From the NCBI GenBank assembly GCA_947593515.1, contig CANQDQ010000009.1:20647-84646 (forward strand): a stretch of 64,000 nucleotides of DNA. The letters are read 5' to 3'. A model generated the notes under the pieces. The model saw only the letters and a list, made by a program, of their open reading frames with translations. It ran no database searches and was not told where the DNA came from. The translations under genes were made by a program, and so were the position numbers. This document shows, piece after piece, positions 9,606-18,662 of the stretch. This DNA is from an uncultured Bacteroidales bacterium. GTDB taxonomy: Bacteria; Bacteroidota; Bacteroidia; Bacteroidales; UBA11471. Each line of letters begins with the position of its first letter. The first letter of the stretch is position 1.

Positions 9606-9626
9606 AGTACTATTTAAGGTGATGAA

Positions 9627-12600
9627 TTAACGTTTCAGATTTTCCACCCACTTGCGCGCATTGACAAAGGCTTCAATCCACGGAGCCACTTCGTCGGCAG
9701 CCTTGCGGTCGGCAGGATAATAAGCCCACTGCCACGGGAAAATAGCCCGTTCGAGGTGGGGCATCATCGCCAAATGGCGACCGTCGGCAGAGGCGATGCC
9801 CGCCACAGCGTAAGGCGAACCGTTGGGATTGGCGGGATAAGCGTCGTAGCTGTACTGCGCCACCACATTGTAACGGCTTATCTCGTAGGGGAAACTGAAT
9901 TTTCCCTCGCCGTGCGCCACCCATATTCCTAATTTCGAGCCGGAGAGCGAACCGAACATCACCGAATTGTTTTTCGGTATGGTAAGCCCTACAAATTCGG
10001 ACTCGAATTTGTGCGAATCGTTATGGAGCATACGCGGCTTCTCGGCGTGGTCGGGTGTGAGCAAGCCCAATTCCACCATCAACTGGCAGCCGTTGCAGAT
10101 GCCGAGACTGAGGGTGCCGGGGCGGGCATAGAAACGGGCGAGCGTTTTCTTCGCCTGCTCGTTCCAGAGGAATCCACCCGCCCAGCCTTTGGCAGAGCCG
10201 AGCACGTCGGAGTTGGAGAATCCGCCGCAATAGACAATCATGTTCACCTCATCGAGGGTTTCGCGACCGTTGATAAGGTCGGTCATGTGGACGTCTTTCA
10301 CATCGAATCCCGCCAAGTAGAGGGAGTATGCCATTTCGCGGTCGCCGTTCACGCCTTTTTCGCGAATGATAGCGGCTTTCACGCCCGACGGTTTGCGACG
10401 CTCCGGCGATATGCCGTACTGCGCCGCCGTTCCCGTAAATCCTTTCGGGAAAGCGAAATGCAAGGGCTGCTGCTTGTAGTTGAGGAAACGGGCTTTTGCC
10501 TGCGCTTCGCCGCTCTGTTTGCGGTCGAGCAGGTAGGACGAGGAATACCAGACATCGCGCAAATGGTCGATGCCGAACTGGTATTGCGCGCCGTCTTTGC
10601 TTACCAGCAAATGACGTTCGCTGCACGGACGGGCAATGGCGGCATATCCTACACCGGCTTCGTCGAGAATCCGCTCGACGGCTTTGCGGTCTTTGACCTG
10701 AATCAATACGCCCGGATTTTCGCTGAACAGTATTTTGATGAGGTCGGGTTCCGCTATCTTGTCGAAATCGACTTCGAGACCGCCTTCGACGTTGCCGAAA
10801 TTCATTTCGAGCAATGCCGTAATCATACCGCCTGCCGAAATATCGTGTCCCGCCAAAATGAGGTCGCGGGCTATCATTTCCTGTACGGCTCCGAAGGCGG
10901 CGGCAAAATATTCGCTGTCGCGCACGGTGGGCGCCACACGGCCTATCTTGTTGAGCGACTGGGCAAATGCCGAGCCTCCAAGTGCCAGCGCATCGAACGA
11001 GAAGTCGATGTAATAGAGCGTCGTGCGGCTGTCGCGCACCAGCACGGGCGACACGACTTTCTTGACATCGCTCACCTCCGCTCCTGCCGAGATGATGACG
11101 GTGCCGGGCGAATAGACTTTTTCTTCGCCGTATTTCTGCGTCATCGAAAGGCTGTCTTTTCCGGTGGGAATGTTGATGCCCAACTCGCGGGCGAAACGGC
11201 TGCACGCCTCGACGGCTTTATAGAGGCGGGCGTCCTCGCCCGGATTTTTGCAGGGCCACATCCAGTTGGCGCTCAGCGAAACGCTGTCGAGCCCTTCGGC
11301 AAGGGGCGCCCATACGATGTTGGTCAAGGCTTCTGCCACGGCGAGCACGGAGCCGGCGGCGGGGTCGATCATCGCAGCTTGCGGGGCGTGCCCGATAGAG
11401 GTAGCGATGCCGGCTTTTCCGCGATAGTCGAGCGCCACGACGCCGCAGTCGCTCAACGGCAGCTGTATTTCGCCCTGACACTGTTGGCGGGCAACCTTGC
11501 CGGTTACCGAACGGTCGACCTTATTGGTAAGCCAGTCTTTGCAGGCAACGGCTTCGAGCTGCAATACCCGCTCCACGTATTCGTGTATTTCGGCGGGATT
11601 ATAAGTTACGTCCTGATAGGTTTCTTCTATCGTCTTATCGTGCATGACAGTGCGGGGAGCTTTTCCGAACATATCGTCCATCGCCAAATCGATGGGCTTC
11701 ACACCGTCTTTCTGTTCGAAGACGAAACGGTGGTCATCGGTCGTTTCGCCGACGACGTACATGGGAGCGCGCTCACGATCGGCAATGCGGCGCACATAGT
11801 CGATGTCTTTTTCGGCAATGAGCATACCCATGCGCTCCTGACTCTCGTTGCCGACGATTTCTTTCGCCGAAAGCGTAGGGTCGCCTACGGGCAGCTGCGC
11901 CATATCTATTTTACCGCCGGTGGCTTCGACGAGTTCCGAAAGGGCGTTGAGGTGCCCGCCGGCACCGTGGTCGTGTATGGAGACAATGGGGTTGGCATCG
12001 CTCTCCGCCAAGGCACGAATGACATTCGACACCCGTTTCTGCATTTCGGGGTTCGCACGCTGCACGGCGTTGAGTTCTATGGCGTTTGCATATTCGCCGG
12101 TTTCTACCGACGAAACAGCGCCGCCGCCCATACCGATACGGTAGTTGTCGCCGCCCATGACAACGACTTTTTCACCCGGAGCCGGCTCGCCTTTGAGGGC
12201 ATCGCGCACGGTGCCAAAGCCCACGCCGCCTGCCAGCATGATGACTTTGTCGTATGCGAATTTCTTGTAATTTTCGGCGTGTTCGAACGTGAGCAGCGAG
12301 CCGCAAATCATCGGCTGGCCGAATTTGTTTCCGAAGTCGGAAGCGCCGTTGGAGGCTTTTATCAAAATCTGTTCCGGCGTCTGATAGAGCCATTTGCGAG
12401 GAGGCATGGCGTTTTCTTCCCACTCGCGCCCCTCTTCGCCGCGAGGATACGAGGTCATATATACAGCCGTGCCGGCAATGGGCAGACTGGCTTTGCCGCC
12501 GCCCAGACGGTCGCGTATCTCGCCGCCCGTACCGGTTGCCGCACCGTTGAACGGCTCGACGGTCGTGGGGAAATTGTGCGTCTCGGCTTTGAGCGAAATC

Positions 12601-13322
12601 ACCGTGTCGATGTCTTTCACTTCAAAGAAGTCGGGACGGTCTTGCGAGGCTGGAGCGAACTGCTCCACCACCGGACCTTTATTGAAGGCTACATTATCTT
12701 TATATGCCGATACCAGACGGTTCGGATTTTCTTCGGAGGTTTTTTTGATGAGTTTGAACAGGGAGCTTTCTTTTTCTTCGCCGTCGATGACGAACACGCC
12801 GTTGAAAATCTTGTGGCGGCAATGTTCGGAATTTACCTGCGAGAAACCGAAAACTTCGCTATCAGTGAGTTTACGACCGAGCTTGCGGCTCAACTCGTTG
12901 AGGTAGTTCACTTCTTCGTCGCTCAACGCCAGTCCCTCCTGACGGTTGTAAGCCACGATGTCGTCGATATAGACAATGGGGTCGGGCTGTTTGTCGATTT
13001 CAAAAATTTTCTGGTCGAGACCGTTGTAGAGGCGTTGGAGCATGGGGTCATGTTCCGCCTTGTCGCCGGCAACGGGGAAATACTCTTCGATACGGCGTAT
13101 ATCGGTAAAGCCCATGTTTTGCGTGATTTCCACCGCATTGGTACTCCACGGAGTAATCATTTCGCGGCGCGGACCGACAAACCAGCCGTCGAGAGCAGCA
13201 TCGGCAAGCAGCTCGGCTCCGCCGAAAAGCCAATTCAACTTTTCGGTTTCTGCGGCAGAAAACCGCCGGGAAGCATCAACGGCAATAATGTGTTGTTCAG
13301 GAGTTTTGAAAAAGAGAACCAT
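9627..13322 (-). CDS. purL: Phosphoribosylformylglycinamidine synthase (large single-chain PurL)
   Basis: Fourth step of purine synthesis: converts FGAR, glutamine and ATP to FGAM. At 1231 residues it is the long form with synthase and glutaminase fused. Recognisable parts are the N-terminal PurS-like region, the linker with SDSEVFGFSQVNSEHCRHKIFN around 156-177, ATP-binding segments (KAETHNFPTTVEPFNGAATGTGGEIRD; GDNYRIGMGGGAVSS), and a C-terminal class I glutaminase with nucleophile Cys in LSLGICNGCQLMVELG and the His-Glu pair in MMPHLERAIFPWQW. It heads a likely purL-purF-like operon. A TATCTTTG -7 box lies 44-51 bases upstream. Confidence 0.97.
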   Translation of the reverse strand: MVLFFKTPEQHIIAVDASRRFSAAETEKLNWLFGGAELLADAALDGWFVGPRREMITPWSTNAVEITQNMGFTDIRRIEEYFPVAGDKAEHDPMLQRLYNGLDQKIFEIDKQPDPIVYIDDIVAYNRQEGLALSDEEVNYLNELSRKLGRKLTDSEVFGFSQVNSEHCRHKIFNGVFVIDGEEKESSLFKLIKKTSEENPNRLVSAYKDNVAFNKGPVVEQFAPASQDRPDFFEVKDIDTVISLKAETHNFPTTVEPFNGAATGTGGEIRDRLGGGKASLPIAGTAVYMTSYPRGEEGREWEENAMPPRKWLYQTPEQILIKASNGASDFGNKFGQPMICGSLLTFEHAENYKKFAYDKVIMLAGGVGFGTVRDALKGEPAPGEKVVVMGGDNYRIGMGGGAVSSVETGEYANAIELNAVQRANPEMQKRVSNVIRALAESDANPIVSIHDHGAGGHLNALSELVEATGGKIDMAQLPVGDPTLSAKEIVGNESQERMGMLIAEKDIDYVRRIADRERAPMYVVGETTDDHRFVFEQKDGVKPIDLAMDDMFGKAPRTVMHDKTIEETYQDVTYNPAEIHEYVERVLQLEAVACKDWLTNKVDRSVTGKVARQQCQGEIQLPLSDCGVVALDYRGKAGIATSIGHAPQAAMIDPAAGSVLAVAEALTNIVWAPLAEGLDSVSLSANWMWPCKNPGEDARLYKAVEACSRFARELGINIPTGKDSLSMTQKYGEEKVYSPGTVIISAGAEVSDVKKVVSPVLVRDSRTTLYYIDFSFDALALGGSAFAQSLNKIGRVAPTVRDSEYFAAAFGAVQEMIARDLILAGHDISAGGMITALLEMNFGNVEGGLEVDFDKIAEPDLIKILFSENPGVLIQVKDRKAVERILDEAGVGYAAIARPCSERHLLVSKDGAQYQFGIDHLRDVWYSSSYLLDRKQSGEAQAKARFLNYKQQPLHFAFPKGFTGTAAQYGISPERRKPSGVKAAIIREKGVNGDREMAYSLYLAGFDVKDVHMTDLINGRETLDEVNMIVYCGGFSNSDVLGSAKGWAGGFLWNEQAKKTLARFYARPGTLSLGICNGCQLMVELGLLTPDHAEKPRMLHNDSHKFESEFVGLTIPKNNSVMFGSLSGSKLGIWVAHGEGKFSFPYEISRYNVVAQYSYDAYPANPNGSPYAVAGIASADGRHLAMMPHLERAIFPWQWAYYPADRKAADEVAPWIEAFVNARKWVENLKR

Positions 13323-13365
13323 TTGTTGTTATTATTTTGCAACGTTACAAAAAAGTTTCATTCCG

Positions 13366-13373
13366 CAAAGATA
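13366..13373 (-). promoter_or_regulatory. Bacteroidetes -7 box for purL
   Basis: Minus-strand TATCTTTG, 44-51 bases upstream of the purL start. The expected -33 position is only T-rich. No purine-type riboswitch or repeat is evident in the divergent 174-base intergenic region. Confidence 0.7.
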
Positions 13374-13414
13374 GTGAAAAGCGTCGGCATTCCGATAAAA
13401 TAAAAAGAAAACTA

Positions 13415-13446
13415 TTTTGGAAAATTGAACAATTCCCTTACATTTG
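13415..13446 (+). promoter_or_regulatory. Promoter of the LysE-family gene
   Basis: TTTTG at 13415-13419, a 19-base spacer and TACATTTG at 13439-13446 fit the Bacteroidetes -33/-7 promoter well. It lies about 50 bases upstream of the ATG at 13497 and diverges from the purL promoter. Confidence 0.75.
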
Positions 13447-13496
13447 TTCCCGAAAAAAAGAAAATTCGTTTCAGGTAAAAACTTCCATATATTGAC

Positions 13497-14150
13497 ATGA
13501 GCGTTTTGAGCGTGTTCATATATGTTATTATCAAAGGTTTAGTAATAGGAATCCTTGTATCAGCCCCTATGGGACCCATCGGCGTGCTGTGCATTCAACG
13601 CACGCTCAACAAAGGTCGGCGGTCGGGAATCGCGACGGGGCTGGGAGCAGCGCTTTCGGATTTGTTCTATGCCGTATTGACAGGTTTCGGAATGTCGATG
13701 GTCATCGACTTCATCGAAACGAATGAGGCTATCATTCAGATTATCGGCAGCATCGTATTGGGAATATTCGGTTTCTATCTTTTCCGCCAAAATCCGGCAC
13801 GCAACATTCGTCGCCGCCTCAACCAGAAAAACAGCTTTGCACAGGATTTCATCACCGCATTTTTCCTGACGCTTTCCAATCCGCTGATTCTGTTTTTCTT
13901 CATCGGACTGTTCGCCCGCCTCAACTTCTTCCTGCCTGAAATGAAATGGCTGCACTACGGTGCGGGTTACCTTGCCATCATTGCGGGAGCACTCGGCTGG
14001 TGGCTTACCCTCACCTACATACTCTGCAAAGTTCGGGAACGATTCACCCTGCGCACCCTCTGGGTTATCAACCGCATTATCGGCGCCGTCATCATCATCA
14101 TGTCGCTGGTCGGATTGTGTACAGGAGTCGTCGAATACTTCACCCCATAA
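13497..14150 (+). CDS. LysE-family amino-acid/metabolite exporter
   Basis: 217-residue membrane protein of the LysE/RhtB type, which exports amino acids or related small molecules. The family signature near the N-terminus, GILVSAPMGPIGVLCIQRTL, is present, followed by GLGAALSDLFYA. Six hydrophobic segments can be seen, including IIQIIGSIVLGIFGFYLF and a final IIGAVIIIMSLVGLC. The second LysE signature is in FFLTLSNPLILFFFIGLF near 120-137. The substrate is not predictable. The gene has its own promoter and is followed by about 100 bases of AT-rich sequence before an unrelated lipoprotein gene. Confidence 0.9.
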   Translation: MSVLSVFIYVIIKGLVIGILVSAPMGPIGVLCIQRTLNKGRRSGIATGLGAALSDLFYAVLTGFGMSMVIDFIETNEAIIQIIGSIVLGIFGFYLFRQNPARNIRRRLNQKNSFAQDFITAFFLTLSNPLILFFFIGLFARLNFFLPEMKWLHYGAGYLAIIAGALGWWLTLTYILCKVRERFTLRTLWVINRIIGAVIIIMSLVGLCTGVVEYFTP

Positions 14151-14251
14151 AAAAACGCCGGCATAAACTTTTTTCCCGCATAATTTGTTTTTGCGATTGA
14201 ATCTCGATATTAAACATTAAACATATACAATAACTTAAAAAACGGAAAAAG

Positions 14252-14896
14252 ATGAAAAAGCTAACCCCACTTCTGTTCATTCTGCTTGCATCGGTTTCGT
14301 GTCAGAAAGACCCCGATACATCGGAACTCAGCGCCAATTTCCTCGTACTCACCGATTACGATACGAGCGAAAATTTCTCCTCATTCAGCACCTATTATCT
14401 TCCCGACAGTATTCTGACTATTACGGGCGAGAAAAAACAATCGTTCATGAATGATGCACAAGCGTCGGAAATACTTAACACCGTTGCCGACAATATGAAC
14501 AAATGCGGCTATACGCGGACTACCGACAAAGATAACGCCGATATGGGATTACAGTTGAGCTACATCGAAAGCACCTACTTTCTCACCGCTTATAGCGGCA
14601 GTCCCTATTGGGGCGGCTGGTACTATCCGGGATACTGGTACCCGTATTACTGGACGCCGGGCTATTGGGGCTACGACTGGTACTATCCCTACGCCATATC
14701 GTACAATTACACGACCGGCTCTTTGATGATGGAGATGATAAAGCTCAAAGGCAACGATATAAGTACGAAGAAAATTCCCGTCATTTGGGACGCTTATATG
14801 TCGGGACTTCTTTATAGTTCGACCACCGTGAATGTCAATCTGGCTTGCGATGCTGTAGATCAGGCTTTTGAACAGTCGCCTTATCTGAAAAAATAA
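14252..14896 (+). CDS. DUF4136-type lipoprotein
   Basis: 214-residue predicted lipoprotein: signal MKKLTPLLFILLASVSC with the lipid-bearing Cys at residue 17. The body fits the DUF4136 pattern (FLVLTDYDTSENFSSFSTYYL; a central helix ASEILNTVADNMNKCGYTRT; ADMGLQLSYIESTYF). Between about residues 117 and 147 a Tyr/Trp/Gly-rich stretch (PYWGGWYYPGYW and similar) holds more than fifteen aromatic residues. DUF4136 proteins are outer-membrane-associated and of unknown function. The gene is followed after 27 bases by a small barrel protein gene, likely in the same transcript, which ends at a clear terminator. Confidence 0.85.
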   Translation: MKKLTPLLFILLASVSCQKDPDTSELSANFLVLTDYDTSENFSSFSTYYLPDSILTITGEKKQSFMNDAQASEILNTVADNMNKCGYTRTTDKDNADMGLQLSYIESTYFLTAYSGSPYWGGWYYPGYWYPYYWTPGYWGYDWYYPYAISYNYTTGSLMMEMIKLKGNDISTKKIPVIWDAYMSGLLYSSTTVNVNLACDAVDQAFEQSPYLKK

Positions 14897-14923
14897 AGAT
14901 GTATAAACGATTAAAACAATAAT

Positions 14924-15550
14924 ATGATGAAAACTATGAATATCAATCGGATTATTGCTCTATGCGCCCTCGTGCTGCTGCCCGCAGCCGGCATGGCACA
15001 AAACGAAAAAAGAGGATTCGCCAACATCGATTGGCAATTCAATATTCCTCTCAGCAACGGTTTCTCCGACAAAGCCAGCGGCTGGGGTATGAATATCGAA
15101 GGCGGCTACTATTTCGAGAACAATATCGGTATCGGTCTGTTCTTCGCCTACCACACCAACAATGAATATATATCGATGCGGACGCTGCAATTGTCGGAAT
15201 CGTCGAGCCTTACGACCGACCAACAGCACTCTCTTTACCAACTGCCTTTCGGTGCAAGTATCCGCTACCGCTTCATGCCCGACAAATTATTTGTCCCCTA
15301 CGTAGCCATGAAAGTCGGTCCCGAATACAGCCGCGCCACTTCTTATTATAATGTGTACGACACCTCGAACGACAAATGGGGCTTTTTCCTTTCGCCCGAA
15401 ATAGGCGCGACCATCTACCCCATGCGTAGCCGGGTGTTCGGTTTCCACATCGCTCTTTACTACGCATACGCCACGAATCAAAACAAAGTGCTGATTTATG
15501 ACATGGACGGATTGAGCAATCTCGGTTTCAGAGTGGGTCTCGCTTTCTGA
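14924..15550 (+). CDS. Outer-membrane beta-barrel protein (OmpX-like fold)
   Basis: 208 residues with a signal peptide (INRIIALCALVLLPAAGMAQ) and alternating aromatic/polar strands typical of an 8-stranded outer-membrane barrel: FANIDWQFNIPLSNGF, GWGMNIEGGYYFENNIGIGLFFAY, LPFGASIRYRFM, VPYVAMKVGPEY, GFFLSPEIGATIYPM, GFHIALYYAYATNQ, and a final strand ending in Phe (LSNLGFRVGLAF), the usual barrel-insertion signal. The function is unknown; such proteins are often porin-like or structural. Two ATGs three bases apart are possible starts (14924 or 14927). Confidence 0.85.
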   Translation: MMKTMNINRIIALCALVLLPAAGMAQNEKRGFANIDWQFNIPLSNGFSDKASGWGMNIEGGYYFENNIGIGLFFAYHTNNEYISMRTLQLSESSSLTTDQQHSLYQLPFGASIRYRFMPDKLFVPYVAMKVGPEYSRATSYYNVYDTSNDKWGFFLSPEIGATIYPMRSRVFGFHIALYYAYATNQNKVLIYDMDGLSNLGFRVGLAF

Positions 15551-15568
15551 AACAGAATCGCATAAACA

Positions 15569-15600
15569 AAAAAAGCCGGAAAAATTTTTCCGGCTTTTTT
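15569..15600. terminator. Bidirectional intrinsic terminator
   Basis: A 16-base-pair perfect inverted repeat (15569-15584 and 15585-15600) holds AAAAAGCCGG and its complement, with A-tract and T-tract on either side. It serves the barrel gene (plus) and recJ (minus, stop at 15619). Confidence 0.93.
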
Positions 15601-15618
15601 CTTATCCTTTTTCCGTTT

Positions 15619-17337
15619 CTACGGACGAATATCTTTTACTTGCAATTGCAGCGTAACATTTCCCTTAAAATTGTTTTCTTCCACCGTATAGCAAATATCG
15701 AAGGGGTTTCCTTTTTTTATGGCGGCATAATGACCGGACATACCGAATGCGATGCCGCTCCGTATCGCCCCCGTGCGCTTGTCGAAAACATCGAGTTTGA
15801 GGTGTTCCTGATTGCGCCCCACCGGTCGGGAGCCTTTGTCGTAGATGCCGCAGGTGGAAAATACGGGTTTGAGATTGCCCGGACCTACGGGGGCAAATTT
15901 CTTCAAATCGGCAAAAAATTCAGGTGTGATTTCATCAAGCGGAAGTTCCATGTCGATGTCGATTTGCGGCACGGTCTGCTCCTGCAAAATATTTTCCGCC
16001 ACGTAGGCTTCGAATCGGGAAATGAACGTTTCTATATTCGCCTCTTTGAGCGACAAGCCGGCGGCGTAGGTGTGCCCGCCGAAGTTTTCGAGCAGGTCGC
16101 GGCACGACTCCACCGCTTTATATACGTCGAATCCCTGCACCGAACGCGCAGAACCGGTTACCAATCCGTTGGAAAAGGTGAGTACGACAGAGGGGCGGTA
16201 GTATAGCTCCGTGAGCCGCGAAGCAACGATGCCGATGATGCCCTTGTGCCACTCGGCATTGTAAATGACAATGGATTTGCGTGCGGCGAAATCGGGCTGT
16301 TGTTCGAATTCGTGGCTCGCCTCTTCGGTAACTTTCTTATCGAGTTCTTTACGGTCTTCGTTGTAGCGGTTGATGTCCCGGCTTTTCTCGCGGGCGACAG
16401 CGGCATCTTTTGCGACCAACAAATCCACCGCCTCTTTGCCCGATTGCATACGCCCCGACGCATTGATGCGGGGTCCTATCTTGAAAACGATGTCGCTGAT
16501 GGTGATGTCTTTTCCGTGCAGCCCGCACACGTTGATGATGCCTTGCAATCCAAGGCTCGGATTGGTATTGAGGCGTTTCAAGCCGTGATAGGCGAGTATG
16601 CGGTTTTCGCCGGTAATGGGCACGATGTCGGAAGCGATGCTCACGGCAAGCAAATCGAGCAGGGGAAAGAGATGCTGCTCGATGTCGATGTGGTTGTCGA
16701 GGGCGAATGCCTGCATAAATTTGAATCCCACTCCGCACCCCGACAGATGGTCGTAGGGATAGGTGTCGTCGTCGCGCTTGGCATCGAGCACCGCCACTGC
16801 CTGCGGCAGACGGTCGTCGGGCACGTGGTGGTCGCACACGATGAAGTCGATGCCTTTCTCTCGGGCATACGCAATTTTCTCTACGGCTTTGATGCCGCAA
16901 TCCAATGTTATGACCAACGTAAATCCGTTTTCGGCGGCATAGTCTATGCCTTTTACCGAAATGCCGTACCCCTCGTCGTAACGGTCGGGAATGTAGTAGT
17001 CGATGTTGGAGTAAAAATTGTTCAGAAACCGATATACCAATGCTACGGCAGTGGTGCCATCGACATCGTAATCGCCGTAGATAAGGATTTTTTCTTTTGC
17101 GCCCATCGCTCGGTTGAGGCGGGCGACGGCTTTATCCATATCTTTCAACAAAAACGGGTCGTGGAGGTCTTCTAATCGGGGTCGAAAAAATTTCTTAACT
17201 TGCTCTTCTGTTTTGATCCCCCGCTGCACAAGAAGCGTGCATATAGCAGGGCTTATCGACAGGGCTTCTGCCAATCTCCTTGCTGTATGCTTTTCTTCTT
17301 CGGTAAGAGGGGACACATAGTTCCATTTGCTTACCAT
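15619..17337 (-). CDS. recJ: Single-strand-specific 5'-3' exonuclease RecJ
   Basis: Exonuclease that degrades single-stranded DNA from the 5' end in recombination and mismatch repair. The 572-residue product contains the DHH-family motifs: motif I GDYDVDGTTA at 88-97, DCGIK near 146, the DHH triad in CDHHVPDD at 168-175, then INASGRMQSGKEA and, in the DHHA1 domain, FGGHTYAAGLSL. The C-terminal OB-like domain is present (FAPVGPGNLKPVF onward). Length and motif order are normal. A near-consensus -7 box (TATCTTTA) lies about 117 bases upstream on the minus strand. Confidence 0.96.
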   Translation of the reverse strand: MVSKWNYVSPLTEEEKHTARRLAEALSISPAICTLLVQRGIKTEEQVKKFFRPRLEDLHDPFLLKDMDKAVARLNRAMGAKEKILIYGDYDVDGTTAVALVYRFLNNFYSNIDYYIPDRYDEGYGISVKGIDYAAENGFTLVITLDCGIKAVEKIAYAREKGIDFIVCDHHVPDDRLPQAVAVLDAKRDDDTYPYDHLSGCGVGFKFMQAFALDNHIDIEQHLFPLLDLLAVSIASDIVPITGENRILAYHGLKRLNTNPSLGLQGIINVCGLHGKDITISDIVFKIGPRINASGRMQSGKEAVDLLVAKDAAVAREKSRDINRYNEDRKELDKKVTEEASHEFEQQPDFAARKSIVIYNAEWHKGIIGIVASRLTELYYRPSVVLTFSNGLVTGSARSVQGFDVYKAVESCRDLLENFGGHTYAAGLSLKEANIETFISRFEAYVAENILQEQTVPQIDIDMELPLDEITPEFFADLKKFAPVGPGNLKPVFSTCGIYDKGSRPVGRNQEHLKLDVFDKRTGAIRSGIAFGMSGHYAAIKKGNPFDICYTVEENNFKGNVTLQLQVKDIRP

Positions 17338-17636
17338 TTATATCTTTTTTTATTTTCATCGGAGACCGAAAGCGTGCAAAATAAAGGGAACAAAGAATCG
17401 GTGTTACTCCTCTTGTCGAAATGCACGCGACGCAAAAAAAAATTTTGCAGGTGTAAAGATAGGCATTCTTTCCCGAATAATATCAATACCCGTCCATAAA
17501 AAAGCAAAAAAGAAAATTCTTTCGCCTAAAAGTTTATTTTATAAATAAAATTTAACGTATAAATTTATTTGATATACAAATAATAATCAATTTTTATTTG
17601 TACCATTTTTAAGAAAGAAAAAAATTCGCAAGCGAT
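17338..17636. other. 299-base AT-rich intergenic region between recJ and menE
   Basis: No gene is supported here. It contains the probable recJ promoter (minus-strand TATCTTTA at 17454-17461) and, at its right end, a T-rich tract just beyond the menE stop (minus strand, about 17615-17625). That tract could act as a weak terminator after a short imperfect GC hairpin. Confidence 0.6.
17454..17461 (-). promoter_or_regulatory. Probable -7 box for recJ
   Basis: Minus-strand TATCTTTA differs from TAnnTTTG only in the last base. No good -33 element is seen. Confidence 0.45.
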
Positions 17637-18662
17637 TCAGCAGTCGAGACGCCGCAAAAGTTTTCCCGTCGGAGTTTCGGAGAGATGCGGGAGAAAAATG
17701 ATTTCGCGCGGAAGATAATAGGGATTTTTCAAAAGCTGCCGCAGACGGGTGCGAAGCGCGGCAACACGGTTCGCCTCCCACTCCTCGCCCTCGATTACGA
17801 GTACCAACTTTTCGCCCAGACGGTCGTCGGGCAGCGAGGTAAAGAAAAATCGGGCGAGTATGCAGGATGCCGCCTTTTCTTCCAACATTTCAGGCTGAAT
17901 CTTGATGCCGCCCGAATTGATGATGCGGTCGTAACGTCCCGTCCAGCGAAAACGGGTGGCATCGGTAAGCTCCGCCATATCATTAGTTACAAACCGTTTG
18001 CAGCGAAACTGCGGTGTGTTTATCACCAAACAGCCGCGTTCGTCGAGCGAAAATGTAACGTCGCCCAAAGCGTGAAAGTCGGGCGAAGCGTCGCCCAGTC
18101 GGCGCAGCGCCACGTGCGAAACGGTTTCGGTCATTCCGTAGGTAGCATAACAGGCAGTCGGCAGCGACGACAATGCCGCTTCCAACTCCGGCAAAACGGG
18201 CGCCCCGCCGATGATAAGGCGGCGTATGGAAGCGAGGCGGGCGCGTCCGGCTTCGCTCTGCAAAAGGGTCTGCACCTGCATGGGCACCATGGCGGCGAAG
18301 TCTATCGGCACGCCGGCGTGCTGCAACGGAGCCGACGCAGGCGGTTCGGCATAGAGGCGCGCTCCCGATTCGAGGGCGCGCACCAGCATCATCTTTCCGG
18401 CAATGTATTCGGGCGAAAGGCAAAGCAGCATCGTACTCTCCACACCAAATCCGAAGAAGCGGCAGGTAAGCCGTGCCGATGCCCGCATATCGTCTTTATA
18501 AAGATGTATCGCCTTAGGCGCACCGGTAGAGCCGGACGTGCGGGCTTCCACATAGTCGGCAGGCGAATACCATTCCCGCAGAAAAGCAGCGACCGCAGCT
18601 CCAGCCGCGCGTTCGGTATCTTCAATAAATCGATACTTTATATCATTGATAATTAATTCCAT
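17637..18662 (-). CDS. menE: O-succinylbenzoate-CoA ligase
   Basis: Adenylate-forming enzyme that activates o-succinylbenzoate with CoA in menaquinone synthesis. It has 341 residues, short for the superfamily (about 450-490). The AMP-binding P-loop is clear (ARTSGSTGAPKAIHL, near 40-54), as are a YGMTE motif (ACYATYGMTETVSHVALR) and the hinge/C-terminal region (FRWTGRYDRIINSGGIKIQPEMLEE) with a final catalytic Lys in ETPTGKLLRR. The start MELIINDIKYRF is chosen because it overlaps the menC stop by 10 bases, a sign of translational coupling. The missing length is mostly at the N-terminus and appears usual for this group, but I could not compare directly. Confidence 0.92.
   Translation of the reverse strand: MELIINDIKYRFIEDTERAAGAAVAAFLREWYSPADYVEARTSGSTGAPKAIHLYKDDMRASARLTCRFFGFGVESTMLLCLSPEYIAGKMMLVRALESGARLYAEPPASAPLQHAGVPIDFAAMVPMQVQTLLQSEAGRARLASIRRLIIGGAPVLPELEAALSSLPTACYATYGMTETVSHVALRRLGDASPDFHALGDVTFSLDERGCLVINTPQFRCKRFVTNDMAELTDATRFRWTGRYDRIINSGGIKIQPEMLEEKAASCILARFFFTSLPDDRLGEKLVLVIEGEEWEANRVAALRTRLRQLLKNPYYLPREIIFLPHLSETPTGKLLRRLDC

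Noticed and set aside
10011..13403. A plus-strand open frame of about 1130 codons opposite purL
   Set aside because: It is the mirror of purL: long antisense open frames recur here (also opposite ygiQ at 1497-3194 and uvrB at 3272-4807) because core genes avoid codons whose complement is a stop. The translation has no recognisable motifs, and the purL frame is certain.
17637..18662. menE as a truncated pseudogene because of its 341-residue length
   Set aside because: The AMP-binding loop, the TGRYDR hinge region and the C-terminal Lys are all present and the gene is translationally coupled to menC; the shorter form appears functional.
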